A stretch of 5,340 nt of DNA from Chloroflexota bacterium (GCA_027624995.1 JAQBTI010000181.1:1-5340); one strand, 5' to 3'. Positions 1-4,689 are shown, counted from the first letter of the stretch. Numbers and translations are program-made. Notes: generated by a model not told the origin, from the letters alone.

Positions 1-45
1 CCGTGCCATGATTACCACGGCCGTCAGCATGAAGACCGACTGTAG

Positions 46-252
46 GTGAATGACCTGGAGGTCCACCCCGACTTCCAACGGCGCGGAATCGGGTTCGAGA
101 TGCTCTCGTATGCTGAGCAGGTGGCCAGGGAGCGCGGAGTCCACGTTCTGAGGTCCGGGACGGGGTCCGAGAACCGACCCTCCCTCAACCTGCATGAGAA
201 GTCTGGCTTTCGTCCTTCATGGCTGCAGTACGACAAGGTCCTCGGCGACTGA
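46..252 (+). CDS. GNAT-family N-acetyltransferase, C-terminal part (probably frameshifted)
   Basis: This is the acetyl-CoA-binding half of a GCN5-related N-acetyltransferase, an enzyme that moves an acetyl group from acetyl-CoA to an amine; the substrate cannot be told. The 68-residue frame has the motif A signature V6-x-P8-x-x-Q11-R-R-G14-I-G16, which binds the CoA pyrophosphate. It also has the late N48-L-H-E-K-S-G-F55 segment that matches the usual N-x-x-x-x-x-Y-E-K-x-G-F of the family. A normal GNAT domain is about 140-150 residues, so the N-terminal half is missing here. The only start available is GTG at 46. It has no Shine-Dalgarno sequence and follows an in-frame TAG at 43-45. The preceding bases in frame 2 (from position 2) read like the missing beta strand, so the gene probably enters from outside the window and carries a one-base deletion near 46. 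It could be a pseudogene or a sequencing error. The family call is firm; the start is not. Confidence 0.65.
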   Translation: MNDLEVHPDFQRRGIGFEMLSYAEQVARERGVHVLRSGTGSENRPSLNLHEKSGFRPSWLQYDKVLGD

Positions 253-295
253 ACGGACCTCGTCCCCGACTCAAAGCACGTCCTTAGTCCAATCT

Positions 296-335
296 CACCG
301 GGATGGATTCCCGCCTGCGCGAGAAACGACAAGGG
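296..335. repeat. Decayed palindromic intergenic repeat (ATTCCC-N8-GGGAAT type)
   Basis: The segment contains TTCCCGC (308-314), loop CTGC, and GCGAGAA (319-325), a 7-bp stem-loop with one mismatch. The flanks GGGATGGATTCCCGCCTGCG and the trailing ACGACAAGGGG resemble the widespread intergenic repeat built on ATTCCC-N8-GGGAAT, known as dRS3 in Neisseria and found in similar form in many environmental bacteria. Here the right arm has mutated (GAGAAA in place of GGGAAT), so this is an old copy. The resemblance is from memory; only the hairpin is seen directly. It sits in the 253-411 spacer, where no convincing promoter was found. Confidence 0.4.
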
Positions 336-372
336 GAGTGGGTCGCCTCTCCACTTGGCGCGCCTGGTAGGA

Positions 373-403
373 TTCAGAAGCCTACACTCAAAGCTTCTGG
401 AGG
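373..403 (+). promoter_or_regulatory. Shine-Dalgarno sequence with overlapping stem-loop
   Basis: GGAGG at 399-403 lies 8 nt before GTG 412 but only 2 nt before ATG 406, which favours the GTG as the true start of the aldolase gene. Immediately upstream, CAGAAGC (375-381) pairs perfectly with GCTTCTG (393-399) across an 11-nt loop. The stem can extend by T374-G400 and T373-A401 to nine pairs. The extended stem would cover the GGA of the Shine-Dalgarno sequence, so the leader could limit ribosome access. The pairing is seen in the sequence; a regulatory role is inference. Confidence 0.45.
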
Positions 404-411
404 CCATGCCC

Positions 412-1326
412 GTGAAGACCTTGTACCCCATCAAAGGAATCGTCCCTATCATAAACACACCGTTCACCAAGGACGACCGAATCGACTACGAGTCGCTCTC
501 CAGGCTGGTCGAGCAGGCGCTCAAAGACGGTATCTCGGGCTGTATCGTGCCAGCCGTGGCGAGCGAGGTCTCGAAGCTCAGCGACGATGAGCGTAAGAAG
601 CTCGTCGAGGAAGTCGTCAGGGTGGTAGGGGGCCGGACCCACGTCACAGCCGGTGTCAGCGACCCAGACGTGCGGCGCGCCCAGCGTCTGGCCGAGCACG
701 CGGTCGAGAACGGCGTCCAAGGGGTCTTGTGCTCGGTGCCCGTGGAACTGATCGAGGACAAGCAAGGCGCCAAGGAATACTTCCGTCGGCTGGCCGAGGT
801 CGAGATGCCGATGTTGATGGTCCAGGACCTGCACTGGAACGGCTACGGCATGGGTCTGGACACCATTATGGAGCTATGGGATGAGATCGAGTCGTTCCGC
901 TGCCTCAAGCTGGAGACCGTGCCGGCAGGGTACAAGATGAGCCAGTTGATCGAGGCGACCGGCAACGCTATGCCGATCGGCACAGGCTGGTCGCTGCCGC
1001 AGCTCATCGAGGCTCTGGACAGAGGCACCCGCTTCTTGACCACCACCGCCGTCAACAAGCCCTTCGATCATGTGTTCAGGCTCCACGAGGAAGGAAGGCG
1101 AGAGGAAGCCATAGCCTTGTTCAACAGGCTCCTACCCTACCTGGCGTGGGCCCACCAGCACATAGACGTCTCGGTACACTTCTACAAGCGCTACTGCTTG
1201 CGTCGCGGGCTTTTCACCACCTCGGGAGTCAGGGAACCCATCCTTCCGTTCGACTCTCATCACATGCGAATCGCCGACGAAATAATCGACGACCTGATCG
1301 CCCTGGGAGACCAGCTCATACCCTAG
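412..1326 (+). CDS. Dihydrodipicolinate synthase (DapA) superfamily aldolase/lyase, non-canonical active site
   Basis: A cytoplasmic TIM-barrel protein of the DapA/N-acetylneuraminate lyase superfamily, which forms a Schiff base between a lysine and a 2-oxo acid such as pyruvate. Starting at GTG 412 it has 304 residues, normal for the family (about 290-310). The N-terminus GIVPIINTPF (9-18) is typical, and K166 in LKLE is the expected Schiff-base lysine. Aligned by hand to E. coli DapA with a constant offset of five residues, the GTTGE loop is AVASE (48-52), Tyr107 is E112, Tyr133 is Q138 and Arg138 is N143. The proton relay and carboxylate-binding arginine of true DapA are therefore absent. 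Lysine biosynthesis is unlikely; a sugar-acid or other 2-oxo-acid aldolase or dehydratase is more likely, with unknown substrate. GTG was chosen because GGAGG (399-403) sits 8 nt upstream; ATG 406 and TTG 355 are in-frame alternatives. No pathway neighbours are visible. Confidence 0.88.
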   Translation: MKTLYPIKGIVPIINTPFTKDDRIDYESLSRLVEQALKDGISGCIVPAVASEVSKLSDDERKKLVEEVVRVVGGRTHVTAGVSDPDVRRAQRLAEHAVENGVQGVLCSVPVELIEDKQGAKEYFRRLAEVEMPMLMVQDLHWNGYGMGLDTIMELWDEIESFRCLKLETVPAGYKMSQLIEATGNAMPIGTGWSLPQLIEALDRGTRFLTTTAVNKPFDHVFRLHEEGRREEAIALFNRLLPYLAWAHQHIDVSVHFYKRYCLRRGLFTTSGVREPILPFDSHHMRIADEIIDDLIALGDQLIP

Positions 1327-1352
1327 CCCGGCCGGCCTCGGCTGGCCCGGGC
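1326..1352 (+). terminator. GC-rich hairpin after the aldolase gene, candidate terminator
   Basis: GCCCGGCCGG (1326-1335) pairs with CTGGCCCGGGC (1342-1352), giving ten pairs including one G-T wobble, with C1346 bulged and a 6-nt loop. It begins on the last base of the stop codon. Only TTCC follows rather than a T tract, so it is an imperfect intrinsic terminator. It separates the aldolase gene from the promoter region that begins at about 1353. Confidence 0.4.
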
Positions 1353-1419
1353 TTCCTCACGTGGAACTCACGAAACCCGGCCGCTTTTCACGGTTTCCTC
1401 ACCGTTTGTGAAATATATT
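1353..1419 (+). promoter_or_regulatory. Activator-dependent promoter of the DoxX-like gene: four TCAC units plus -10
   Basis: TCAC occurs at 1357, 1368, 1388 and 1399, that is two 11-bp direct repeats whose starts are 31 bp apart. The -10-like hexamer TATATT follows at 1414-1419, 11 bp after the last unit, and there is no TTGACA-like -35. In OmpR/PhoB-family promoters, 11-bp-spaced direct repeats replace the -35 element and end about 10 bp before the -10; M. tuberculosis PhoP sites likewise use TCAC-containing 7-mers spaced 11 bp. The same layout recurs at 2126-2192. Transcription would start near 1426, leaving a leader of roughly 37 nt. The repeats are seen; the class of regulator is inferred. 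Confidence 0.65.
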
Positions 1420-1425
1420 ACAAAC
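1404..1425. promoter_or_regulatory. 22-bp palindrome over the -10 region, possible operator
   Basis: GTTTGTGAAAT (1404-1414) and ATATTACAAAC (1415-1425) form an inverted repeat with 9 of 11 positions symmetric. The outer arms GTTTGT/ACAAAC are perfect. It covers the proposed -10 hexamer and the expected start site, a position typical of a repressor operator. The TGTGA-N6-TTACA core also resembles half of a Crp/Fnr site, but its position over the -10 argues against activation by such a protein. It is AT-rich in GC-rich surroundings, so part of the symmetry may simply come from the promoter. Confidence 0.35.
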
Positions 1426-1448
1426 GAAGAGTGTTAAAAGGGAAGTCT

Positions 1449-1459
1449 TAAGGAGGTGA
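1449..1459 (+). promoter_or_regulatory. Full-length Shine-Dalgarno sequence
   Basis: TAAGGAGGTGA complements the 3' tail of bacterial 16S rRNA over eleven bases without mismatch. The GGAGG core is 6 nt from ATG 1463 and decides that start over the in-frame ATG at 1469. It implies a high translation rate for the DoxX-like protein. Confidence 0.85.
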
Positions 1460-1462
1460 GTC

Positions 1463-2056
1463 ATGGTCATGATAGAGGAGCGCACGAGGGAAGCGTTCGT
1501 AGAGGTTTTAGCGCCCACACCGGTTGCAAGGCCAGTACCAGCTGCTGAGGTGGCAGCGACTGACCGTACTATCACCACTGGATACGTCTGGGGCGCCCTA
1601 CGGCTGGCGATGGGATGGGTCTTCTTGTGGGGATTCATCGACAAGCTATTCGGGCTGGGGTACGCGACCGCTCGCGATGCAGCTTGGATTAACGGCGGGT
1701 CCCCGACTTTCGGGTTCTTGAACTTCGGAGCCAAAGGGCCGTTCGCAGAGCTCTACAAGAGCATGGCAGGTAGCGTGATCGTGGACTGGTCGTTCATGAT
1801 GGGCCTGCTGCTGATCGGCCTGCCGCTCATGCTGGGGATCGGCGTCAGGCTCGCCGCGACGGGCGGCGTCTTGATGCTGACACTCATGTACACGGCCGGC
1901 TTCATTCTTCCGGAGCACAACTTGTTCCTGGACGAGCACATCGTCTATGCCGTAATCATGATAGGGCTGATAACAGCGGGCGGCGGGCGATACCTCGGAT
2001 TCGGTGGGTGGTGGTCCAAGACCAGGCTGGTGGAGAGGTTCCCGGTCCTGAAGTAG
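1463..2056 (+). CDS. DoxX/DoxD-family integral membrane protein
   Basis: A 197-residue inner-membrane protein. After a hydrophilic N-terminus of about 38 residues there are four hydrophobic segments: roughly 41-60 (YVWGALRLAMGWVFLWGFID), 108-127, 129-148 and 158-174. The motifs FLWGFIDKLFGLGYAT (54-69), AWINGGSPTFGFL (74-86), VDWSFMMG (107-114) and LDEHIVYA (156-163) match the DoxX-like proteins usually annotated in Actinobacteria and Chloroflexota. The family is named after the DoxD/DoxA subunits of archaeal thiosulfate:quinone oxidoreductase. Most bacterial members are uncharacterised, and some DoxX proteins take part in redox or oxidative-stress complexes with thiosulfate or thiol partners. 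No partner subunit is next to it. It has its own promoter (1353-1419), a hairpin follows it, and its promoter layout is shared with the zinc ribbon-usp operon, which suggests a stress role. The family call is firm; the function is open. Confidence 0.88.
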   Translation: MVMIEERTREAFVEVLAPTPVARPVPAAEVAATDRTITTGYVWGALRLAMGWVFLWGFIDKLFGLGYATARDAAWINGGSPTFGFLNFGAKGPFAELYKSMAGSVIVDWSFMMGLLLIGLPLMLGIGVRLAATGGVLMLTLMYTAGFILPEHNLFLDEHIVYAVIMIGLITAGGGRYLGFGGWWSKTRLVERFPVLK

Positions 2057-2071
2057 GGACATGAGATCGGA

Positions 2072-2111
2072 GGGAGTGCGGGCTCGACGAGTCACTTCGA
2101 GTCCGCACCCC
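2072..2111 (+). terminator. Long hairpin downstream of the DoxX-like gene, candidate terminator
   Basis: GTGCGGGCTCGA (2076-2087) pairs with TCGAGTCCGCAC (2097-2108) over 12 bp with one G-T wobble and a 9-nt loop. GGG 2072-2074 and CCC 2109-2111 add three more pairs past a bulged A2075. It begins 15 nt after the stop codon. No T run follows, so it may terminate poorly or act as an mRNA 3'-end stabiliser. It lies just before the second TCAC promoter, as the hairpin at 1326-1352 lies before the first. Confidence 0.5.
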
Positions 2112-2125
2112 GGCAGTCAGGGGCC

Positions 2126-2192
2126 ATCCTCACGCAATCTTCACGGCCTGACACGGTTGCTCACGCCTTTCTCACACCATCGATGCGATACT
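2126..2192 (+). promoter_or_regulatory. Activator-dependent promoter of the zinc ribbon-usp operon: four TCAC units plus extended -10
   Basis: TCAC occurs at 2130, 2141, 2161 and 2172 (spacings 11, 20, 11), and GATACT at 2187-2192 is preceded by TG-N (2184-2186), an extended -10. Every element sits exactly 773 bp from its counterpart at 1353-1419, although the sequence between the units differs. The eight units of both promoters share roughly WTYYTCACG. As at the first promoter there is no -35 hexamer. A start near 2199 would leave a leader of about 30 nt before ATG 2230. An OmpR/PhoB-type response regulator is the likeliest binder, by inference. Confidence 0.65.
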
Positions 2193-2229
2193 CGGCGGCG
2201 ACAAGAAAGTCCAGAGGGGAGAAACCGAG

Positions 2230-2412
2230 ATGATGTGGTTCAAGTCCTGCCCAAGATGCGAGACCGGCGACCTGGTTCTGGAACGCGATTCTTATGGCTG
2301 GGCGTTTCAGTGTCTCCACTGCGGATTCATGAAGGACGTGCCCAAGCCTGAACACGCGAAATCCATCCTGGAAAGCCTGGACCGCAGTCGCCGGCCGGCA
2401 GCAGTCGCATAG
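2230..2412 (+). CDS. Small four-cysteine zinc-ribbon protein
   Basis: A 60-residue protein with C7-P-R-C10 and C28-L-H-C31, two CxxC knuckles 17 residues apart, which is the spacing of a zinc ribbon or rubredoxin-like metal site. The sequence between them (GDLVLERDSYGWAFQC) resembles small bacterial proteins that begin CPRC-x2-GDL and end C-x-x-CG. The tail (35-60) is charged and probably disordered. AGGGGAG (2215-2221) lies 8 nt before ATG 2230, which favours it over the second ATG at 2233. It is the first gene after the TCAC promoter and stops 28 nt before the first usp gene, so the two are probably co-transcribed. The role is unknown; a nucleic-acid or protein contact, or a redox-sensitive zinc site, is possible. 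The metal site is well supported and the function is not. Confidence 0.75.
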   Translation: MMWFKSCPRCETGDLVLERDSYGWAFQCLHCGFMKDVPKPEHAKSILESLDRSRRPAAVA

Positions 2413-2440
2413 GCGCATTCTGAAAACGGGGGAGTAGGAA

Positions 2441-3466
2441 ATGTTTCGTAAGATTTTGGTGCCACTCGACGGCTCCGACCTTGCCGAGGGCGTCCTGCCC
2501 TACGCGTCACAGCTTGCTAAGAGCCTGGGAATACCGCTCGTGCTGTTCTCGGTCGGGGACCCAGAAGAGGTCCGACACGTTACCAGTGGAAAGTCGCCCG
2601 GGAGGACGAAGGTCTTTGCCTCACCCGGATCCTCGACTCAGCCTTATCCTGCAACCGCGATGCCTGGGGCCAAGGGCATCTCGGCCCTTCGCCCCGAGCC
2701 TCGCGGACCCTACGCCTCTCAGATGTTCGAGAAGGTCGAGGCGGAAGTCAGGCTGGGTCTGGAAAGGGTGGTCCAGCGGCTCGAATCCGAGGGTGTCGCG
2801 GCGGAGGCGTCGGTAGCGTTCGGCGACCCGGCGGAGGAAATCATGCGCTTCGCCAAAGCGGCGGGCTGCGACCTGATCGCCCTTTCGACCCACGGACGCA
2901 GCGGCATCGCTCGCGGGGTCTTGGGCAGCGTGACCGACAAGATCGTTCACGCCTCCGACGTTCCAACTTTGACGATCGCGCCGCGGGATGAGGCCGTGGC
3001 GAGCGCCGGGAAGATTTCCCGGCTCGTCGTCCCTCTCGATGGCTCAGAGCTTGCTGAGTTGGCTTTGCCGTATGCGGAGAGGCTGGCCAGATCGCTCGAC
3101 CTGGACGTCATATTGGTCCGCACCGTGAAGTCCCCGGTCCTGTACGCCCCATATTCCGCGGGCTATCCCTACTACGTTGAATCGGCCATCCTGGACGAAC
3201 AGGCAGAGTCCGAGGTTGACAGCTACCTCGGAGATGTCTCAGAGCGGCTGAGCGCAAACGGCCTGAGAGTCAAAACAATTCGACCTTGGGTCCCGGCGGC
3301 CATGAGAATCACCGAGGCGGCGAATGACTCTCCCGGAAGCCTGGTCGTCATGGCCACTCACGGGCGATCCGGCCTAACTCGATGGGTCCTTGGGAGCGTT
3401 ACGGAGGCCGTTGTCAGGACCTCCGGTGCCCCGGTAATGATAGTCCCATCAGAGGACGCGGCCTAG
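2441..3466 (+). CDS. Universal stress protein with two UspA domains
   Basis: A 341-residue cytoplasmic protein with two UspA (alpha/beta, Rossmann-like) domains, about 1-181 and 192-336. Each begins with the beta-1 strand and conserved aspartate (ILVPLDGS, D10; LVVPLDGS, D200). Each ends with a nucleotide loop, STHGRSGIARGVLGS (149-163) and ATHGRSGLTRWVLGS (305-319). These follow the G-2x-G-9x-G-S ATP-binding pattern except that the first glycine is Ser or Ala. Such proteins bind ATP or act as stress and dormancy regulators in many bacteria. Domain 1 has an unusual Ser/Pro/Gly-rich insertion of about 45 residues (46-90). In domain 2 the usual G-x-P-A-x-x-I segment reads WVPAAMRI. GGGGGAG (2428-2434) precedes ATG by 6 nt. 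It is the second gene of the zinc ribbon-usp-usp operon. The family call is secure; the ligand is not proven. Confidence 0.93.
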   Translation: MFRKILVPLDGSDLAEGVLPYASQLAKSLGIPLVLFSVGDPEEVRHVTSGKSPGRTKVFASPGSSTQPYPATAMPGAKGISALRPEPRGPYASQMFEKVEAEVRLGLERVVQRLESEGVAAEASVAFGDPAEEIMRFAKAAGCDLIALSTHGRSGIARGVLGSVTDKIVHASDVPTLTIAPRDEAVASAGKISRLVVPLDGSELAELALPYAERLARSLDLDVILVRTVKSPVLYAPYSAGYPYYVESAILDEQAESEVDSYLGDVSERLSANGLRVKTIRPWVPAAMRITEAANDSPGSLVVMATHGRSGLTRWVLGSVTEAVVRTSGAPVMIVPSEDAA

Positions 3467-3481
3467 CTGGTCTTAAGTCAC

Positions 3482-3523
3482 GGCCCGGTCCCACACTGGG
3501 CCACCAATTGTCAGGAGAAATTG
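3482..3523 (+). promoter_or_regulatory. Intercistronic hairpins between the two usp genes
   Basis: GGCCCGGT (3482-3489) pairs with ACTGGGCC (3495-3502), 8 bp with one G-T wobble and a 5-nt loop. Next, CAATT (3505-3509) can pair with AATTG (3519-3523), leaving the Shine-Dalgarno AGGAG (3513-3517) of the second usp gene in the loop. The first stem could be an attenuator or RNA-processing site that sets the ratio of the two proteins. No T tract and no promoter are visible, so read-through is assumed. Confidence 0.4.
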
Positions 3524-3524
3524 T

Positions 3525-4388
3525 ATGTTCAAGAAGGTGCTCGTCCCGCTGGACAGATCCGAGCTCGCGAGCGAGATCCTGCCGTACGTGTCTTGGCTCG
3601 CAGGACGACTACAGGCGAAAGTCGTGTTGATGTCGTCCATCAGTCCATCTCGGGGCTCTGAAACCTCGGAAGCCGATGTAAAGTCCGAGTTGGACCGCGT
3701 CGGCGACGCCCTGGCGAATCTGGGTGTGCGCTCCGAGTCGGTCGTCACGAAGGGGGACCCAGCCGAGGAGATCCTCCGAGTGGCCCAACTAGAGGGATGC
3801 GACATCATCGCAATGAGCACACACGGGAGGAGTTCTTTGGGTCGGGGAGTGATGGGCAGCGTCACGGACCAGGTGGTGCGACGATCTCCCATCCCGACCC
3901 TTGCGCTGTCTTCCCAGCACCACGAGGACGTGAAGCACAGCCGTCCCTTGGCAAAGATAGTCCTGTCTCTCGACGGAACACCTCGGGCTGAGAAGGCGGT
4001 ACCATACGTAGAAGAGCTGGCCAAGAGTTTGGCCCTCGACGTCCTACTGGTCCGAGTAATAGACACCGGCGGACCGTACGTGGGCCTCCTGGAGGACACC
4101 CGGTTCATCAAGGTAGACCCAGAGATCAAGGCCGAGGCGACGGCTTATATCAGGGAAGTAGCACGGAAGATGACGGCGCAGGGGCTGAACGTGGAATGGA
4201 AGATACTGGAGGGCACTCCAACCGAAAGCATCCTCCGGCTGGTCCGTGAGACTCCGGATGACCTGATGGTGCTGGCCAGCCGCGGCCACGCGGGCCTGAC
4301 GCGGTTGTTGGAGGGAAGCGTCGCCGAAACGGTAGTGCGGGGCTCCGGACGTCCGGTACTCGTGCTCCCCCAGGACGCGGCGGTCTGA
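3525..4388 (+). CDS. Universal stress protein with two UspA domains
   Basis: A 287-residue protein with two UspA domains, about 1-129 and 142-283. Beta-1 and the conserved aspartate are at VLVPLDRS (D10) and IVLSLDGT (D150). The nucleotide loops are STHGRSSLGRGVMGS (98-112) and ASRGHAGLTRLLEGS (251-265). The second departs more from the family (Arg for His, His-Ala for Arg-Ser), so only the first domain may keep full nucleotide binding. GDPAEEIL (77-84) in domain 1 and GTPTESIL (230-237) in domain 2 are normal. It lacks the long insertion of the upstream paralogue, but the two share layout and similar C-termini (EDAA, QDAAV), as expected after gene duplication. AGGAG (3513-3517) lies 7 nt before ATG. 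It is probably the last gene of the operon, 58 nt after its paralogue. Confidence 0.93.
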   Translation: MFKKVLVPLDRSELASEILPYVSWLAGRLQAKVVLMSSISPSRGSETSEADVKSELDRVGDALANLGVRSESVVTKGDPAEEILRVAQLEGCDIIAMSTHGRSSLGRGVMGSVTDQVVRRSPIPTLALSSQHHEDVKHSRPLAKIVLSLDGTPRAEKAVPYVEELAKSLALDVLLVRVIDTGGPYVGLLEDTRFIKVDPEIKAEATAYIREVARKMTAQGLNVEWKILEGTPTESILRLVRETPDDLMVLASRGHAGLTRLLEGSVAETVVRGSGRPVLVLPQDAAV

Positions 4389-4399
4389 GCATTGAATTG

Positions 4400-4467
4400 C
4401 TACGGTGACGGCAGACGCGGCCACACTAACAGCCGCCACCGTGGCCTCACGGGGGCTTTCTGAGACC
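4400..4467 (+). terminator. Two adjacent inverted repeats after the usp operon, candidate terminator
   Basis: ACGGTGACGGC (4402-4412) pairs with GCCGCCACCGT (4432-4442) with one mismatch, and C4400/T4401 extend it with G4444/G4443. The loop of 19 nt is long. A second stem, GGCCTCA (4443-4449) with TGAGACC (4461-4467), has one mismatch and shares the last two bases, so the two stems compete slightly. No T tract follows. This is the only plausible end signal for the operon, 12 nt past the stop codon. Confidence 0.35.
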
Positions 4468-4580
4468 TGGCCCTGATCGTCGAATTCTTGTTGGAGCGTT
4501 CCGTCCTGTTCCATTGTGCTCCCCTTTAGCTTTGGGGCTGCGATTCGGATGGGCCTCGGTGGTCGGAACGTCGGTGGAAT

Positions 4581-4613
4581 AGAAAAGGGACGCACCCGCT
4601 GGGGTCAGTCCCT
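4581..4613 (-). terminator. Intrinsic terminator on the minus strand
   Basis: Read on the minus strand, AGGGAC (4613-4608) pairs with GTCCCT (4591-4586). An inner ACCC/GGGT stem (4605-4602 with 4597-4594) lies inside across a 2x2 internal loop, with a 4-nt loop. TTTTCT (4586-4581) follows directly, so the U tract is on this strand only. It would stop transcripts coming leftward from the helicase or IS debris before they reach the usp operon. Confidence 0.5.
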
Positions 4614-4689
4614 CTGGATAGAGATTAGCACATTTGCGCTATGGAGTCAAGGGTCCGCATGACGTTGGCCAGGGTCTTTGCAAGGTCAG

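Larger units (their letters stand above)
4389..4689. other. Intergenic region without a convincing gene
   Basis: About 300 bases between the second usp gene and the transposase remnant. It contains the inverted repeats at 4400-4467 and a minus-strand terminator at 4581-4613. It also contains the start of a minus-strand frame with a good Shine-Dalgarno sequence (ATG at 4514-4512) that then runs into the antisense of the usp gene; this is treated as a finding, not a gene. No plus-strand promoter or RNA gene is recognised. Confidence 0.5.

Noticed and set aside
383..388. TACACT as a -10 element for the aldolase gene
   Set aside because: The nearest -35-like TTGGCG (355-360) is 22 bp away, which is too far, and the hexamer lies in the hairpin loop.
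355..411. N-terminal extension of the aldolase from TTG 355
   Set aside because: The extra 19 residues do not belong to the DapA fold, TTG 355 has no ribosome site, and GGAGG 399-403 is well placed for GTG 412.
303..590. Plus-strand frame starting ATG 303
   Set aside because: It begins inside the palindromic repeat and mostly overlaps the aldolase gene in another frame; no family resemblance.
1407..1424. Crp/Fnr activator site upstream of the DoxX-like gene
   Set aside because: The TGTGA-like half is not matched by a proper TCACA half and the site covers the -10, where an activator of this class would not bind.
1646..2095. Minus-strand 149-codon frame opposite the DoxX-like gene
   Set aside because: Antisense shadow of a clear membrane-protein gene; no ribosome site or protein-like features.
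3473..4129. Minus-strand 218-codon frame opposite the second usp gene
   Set aside because: Ser/Thr/Arg-rich composition typical of an antisense shadow of a GC-rich gene; the plus-strand Usp assignment is unambiguous.
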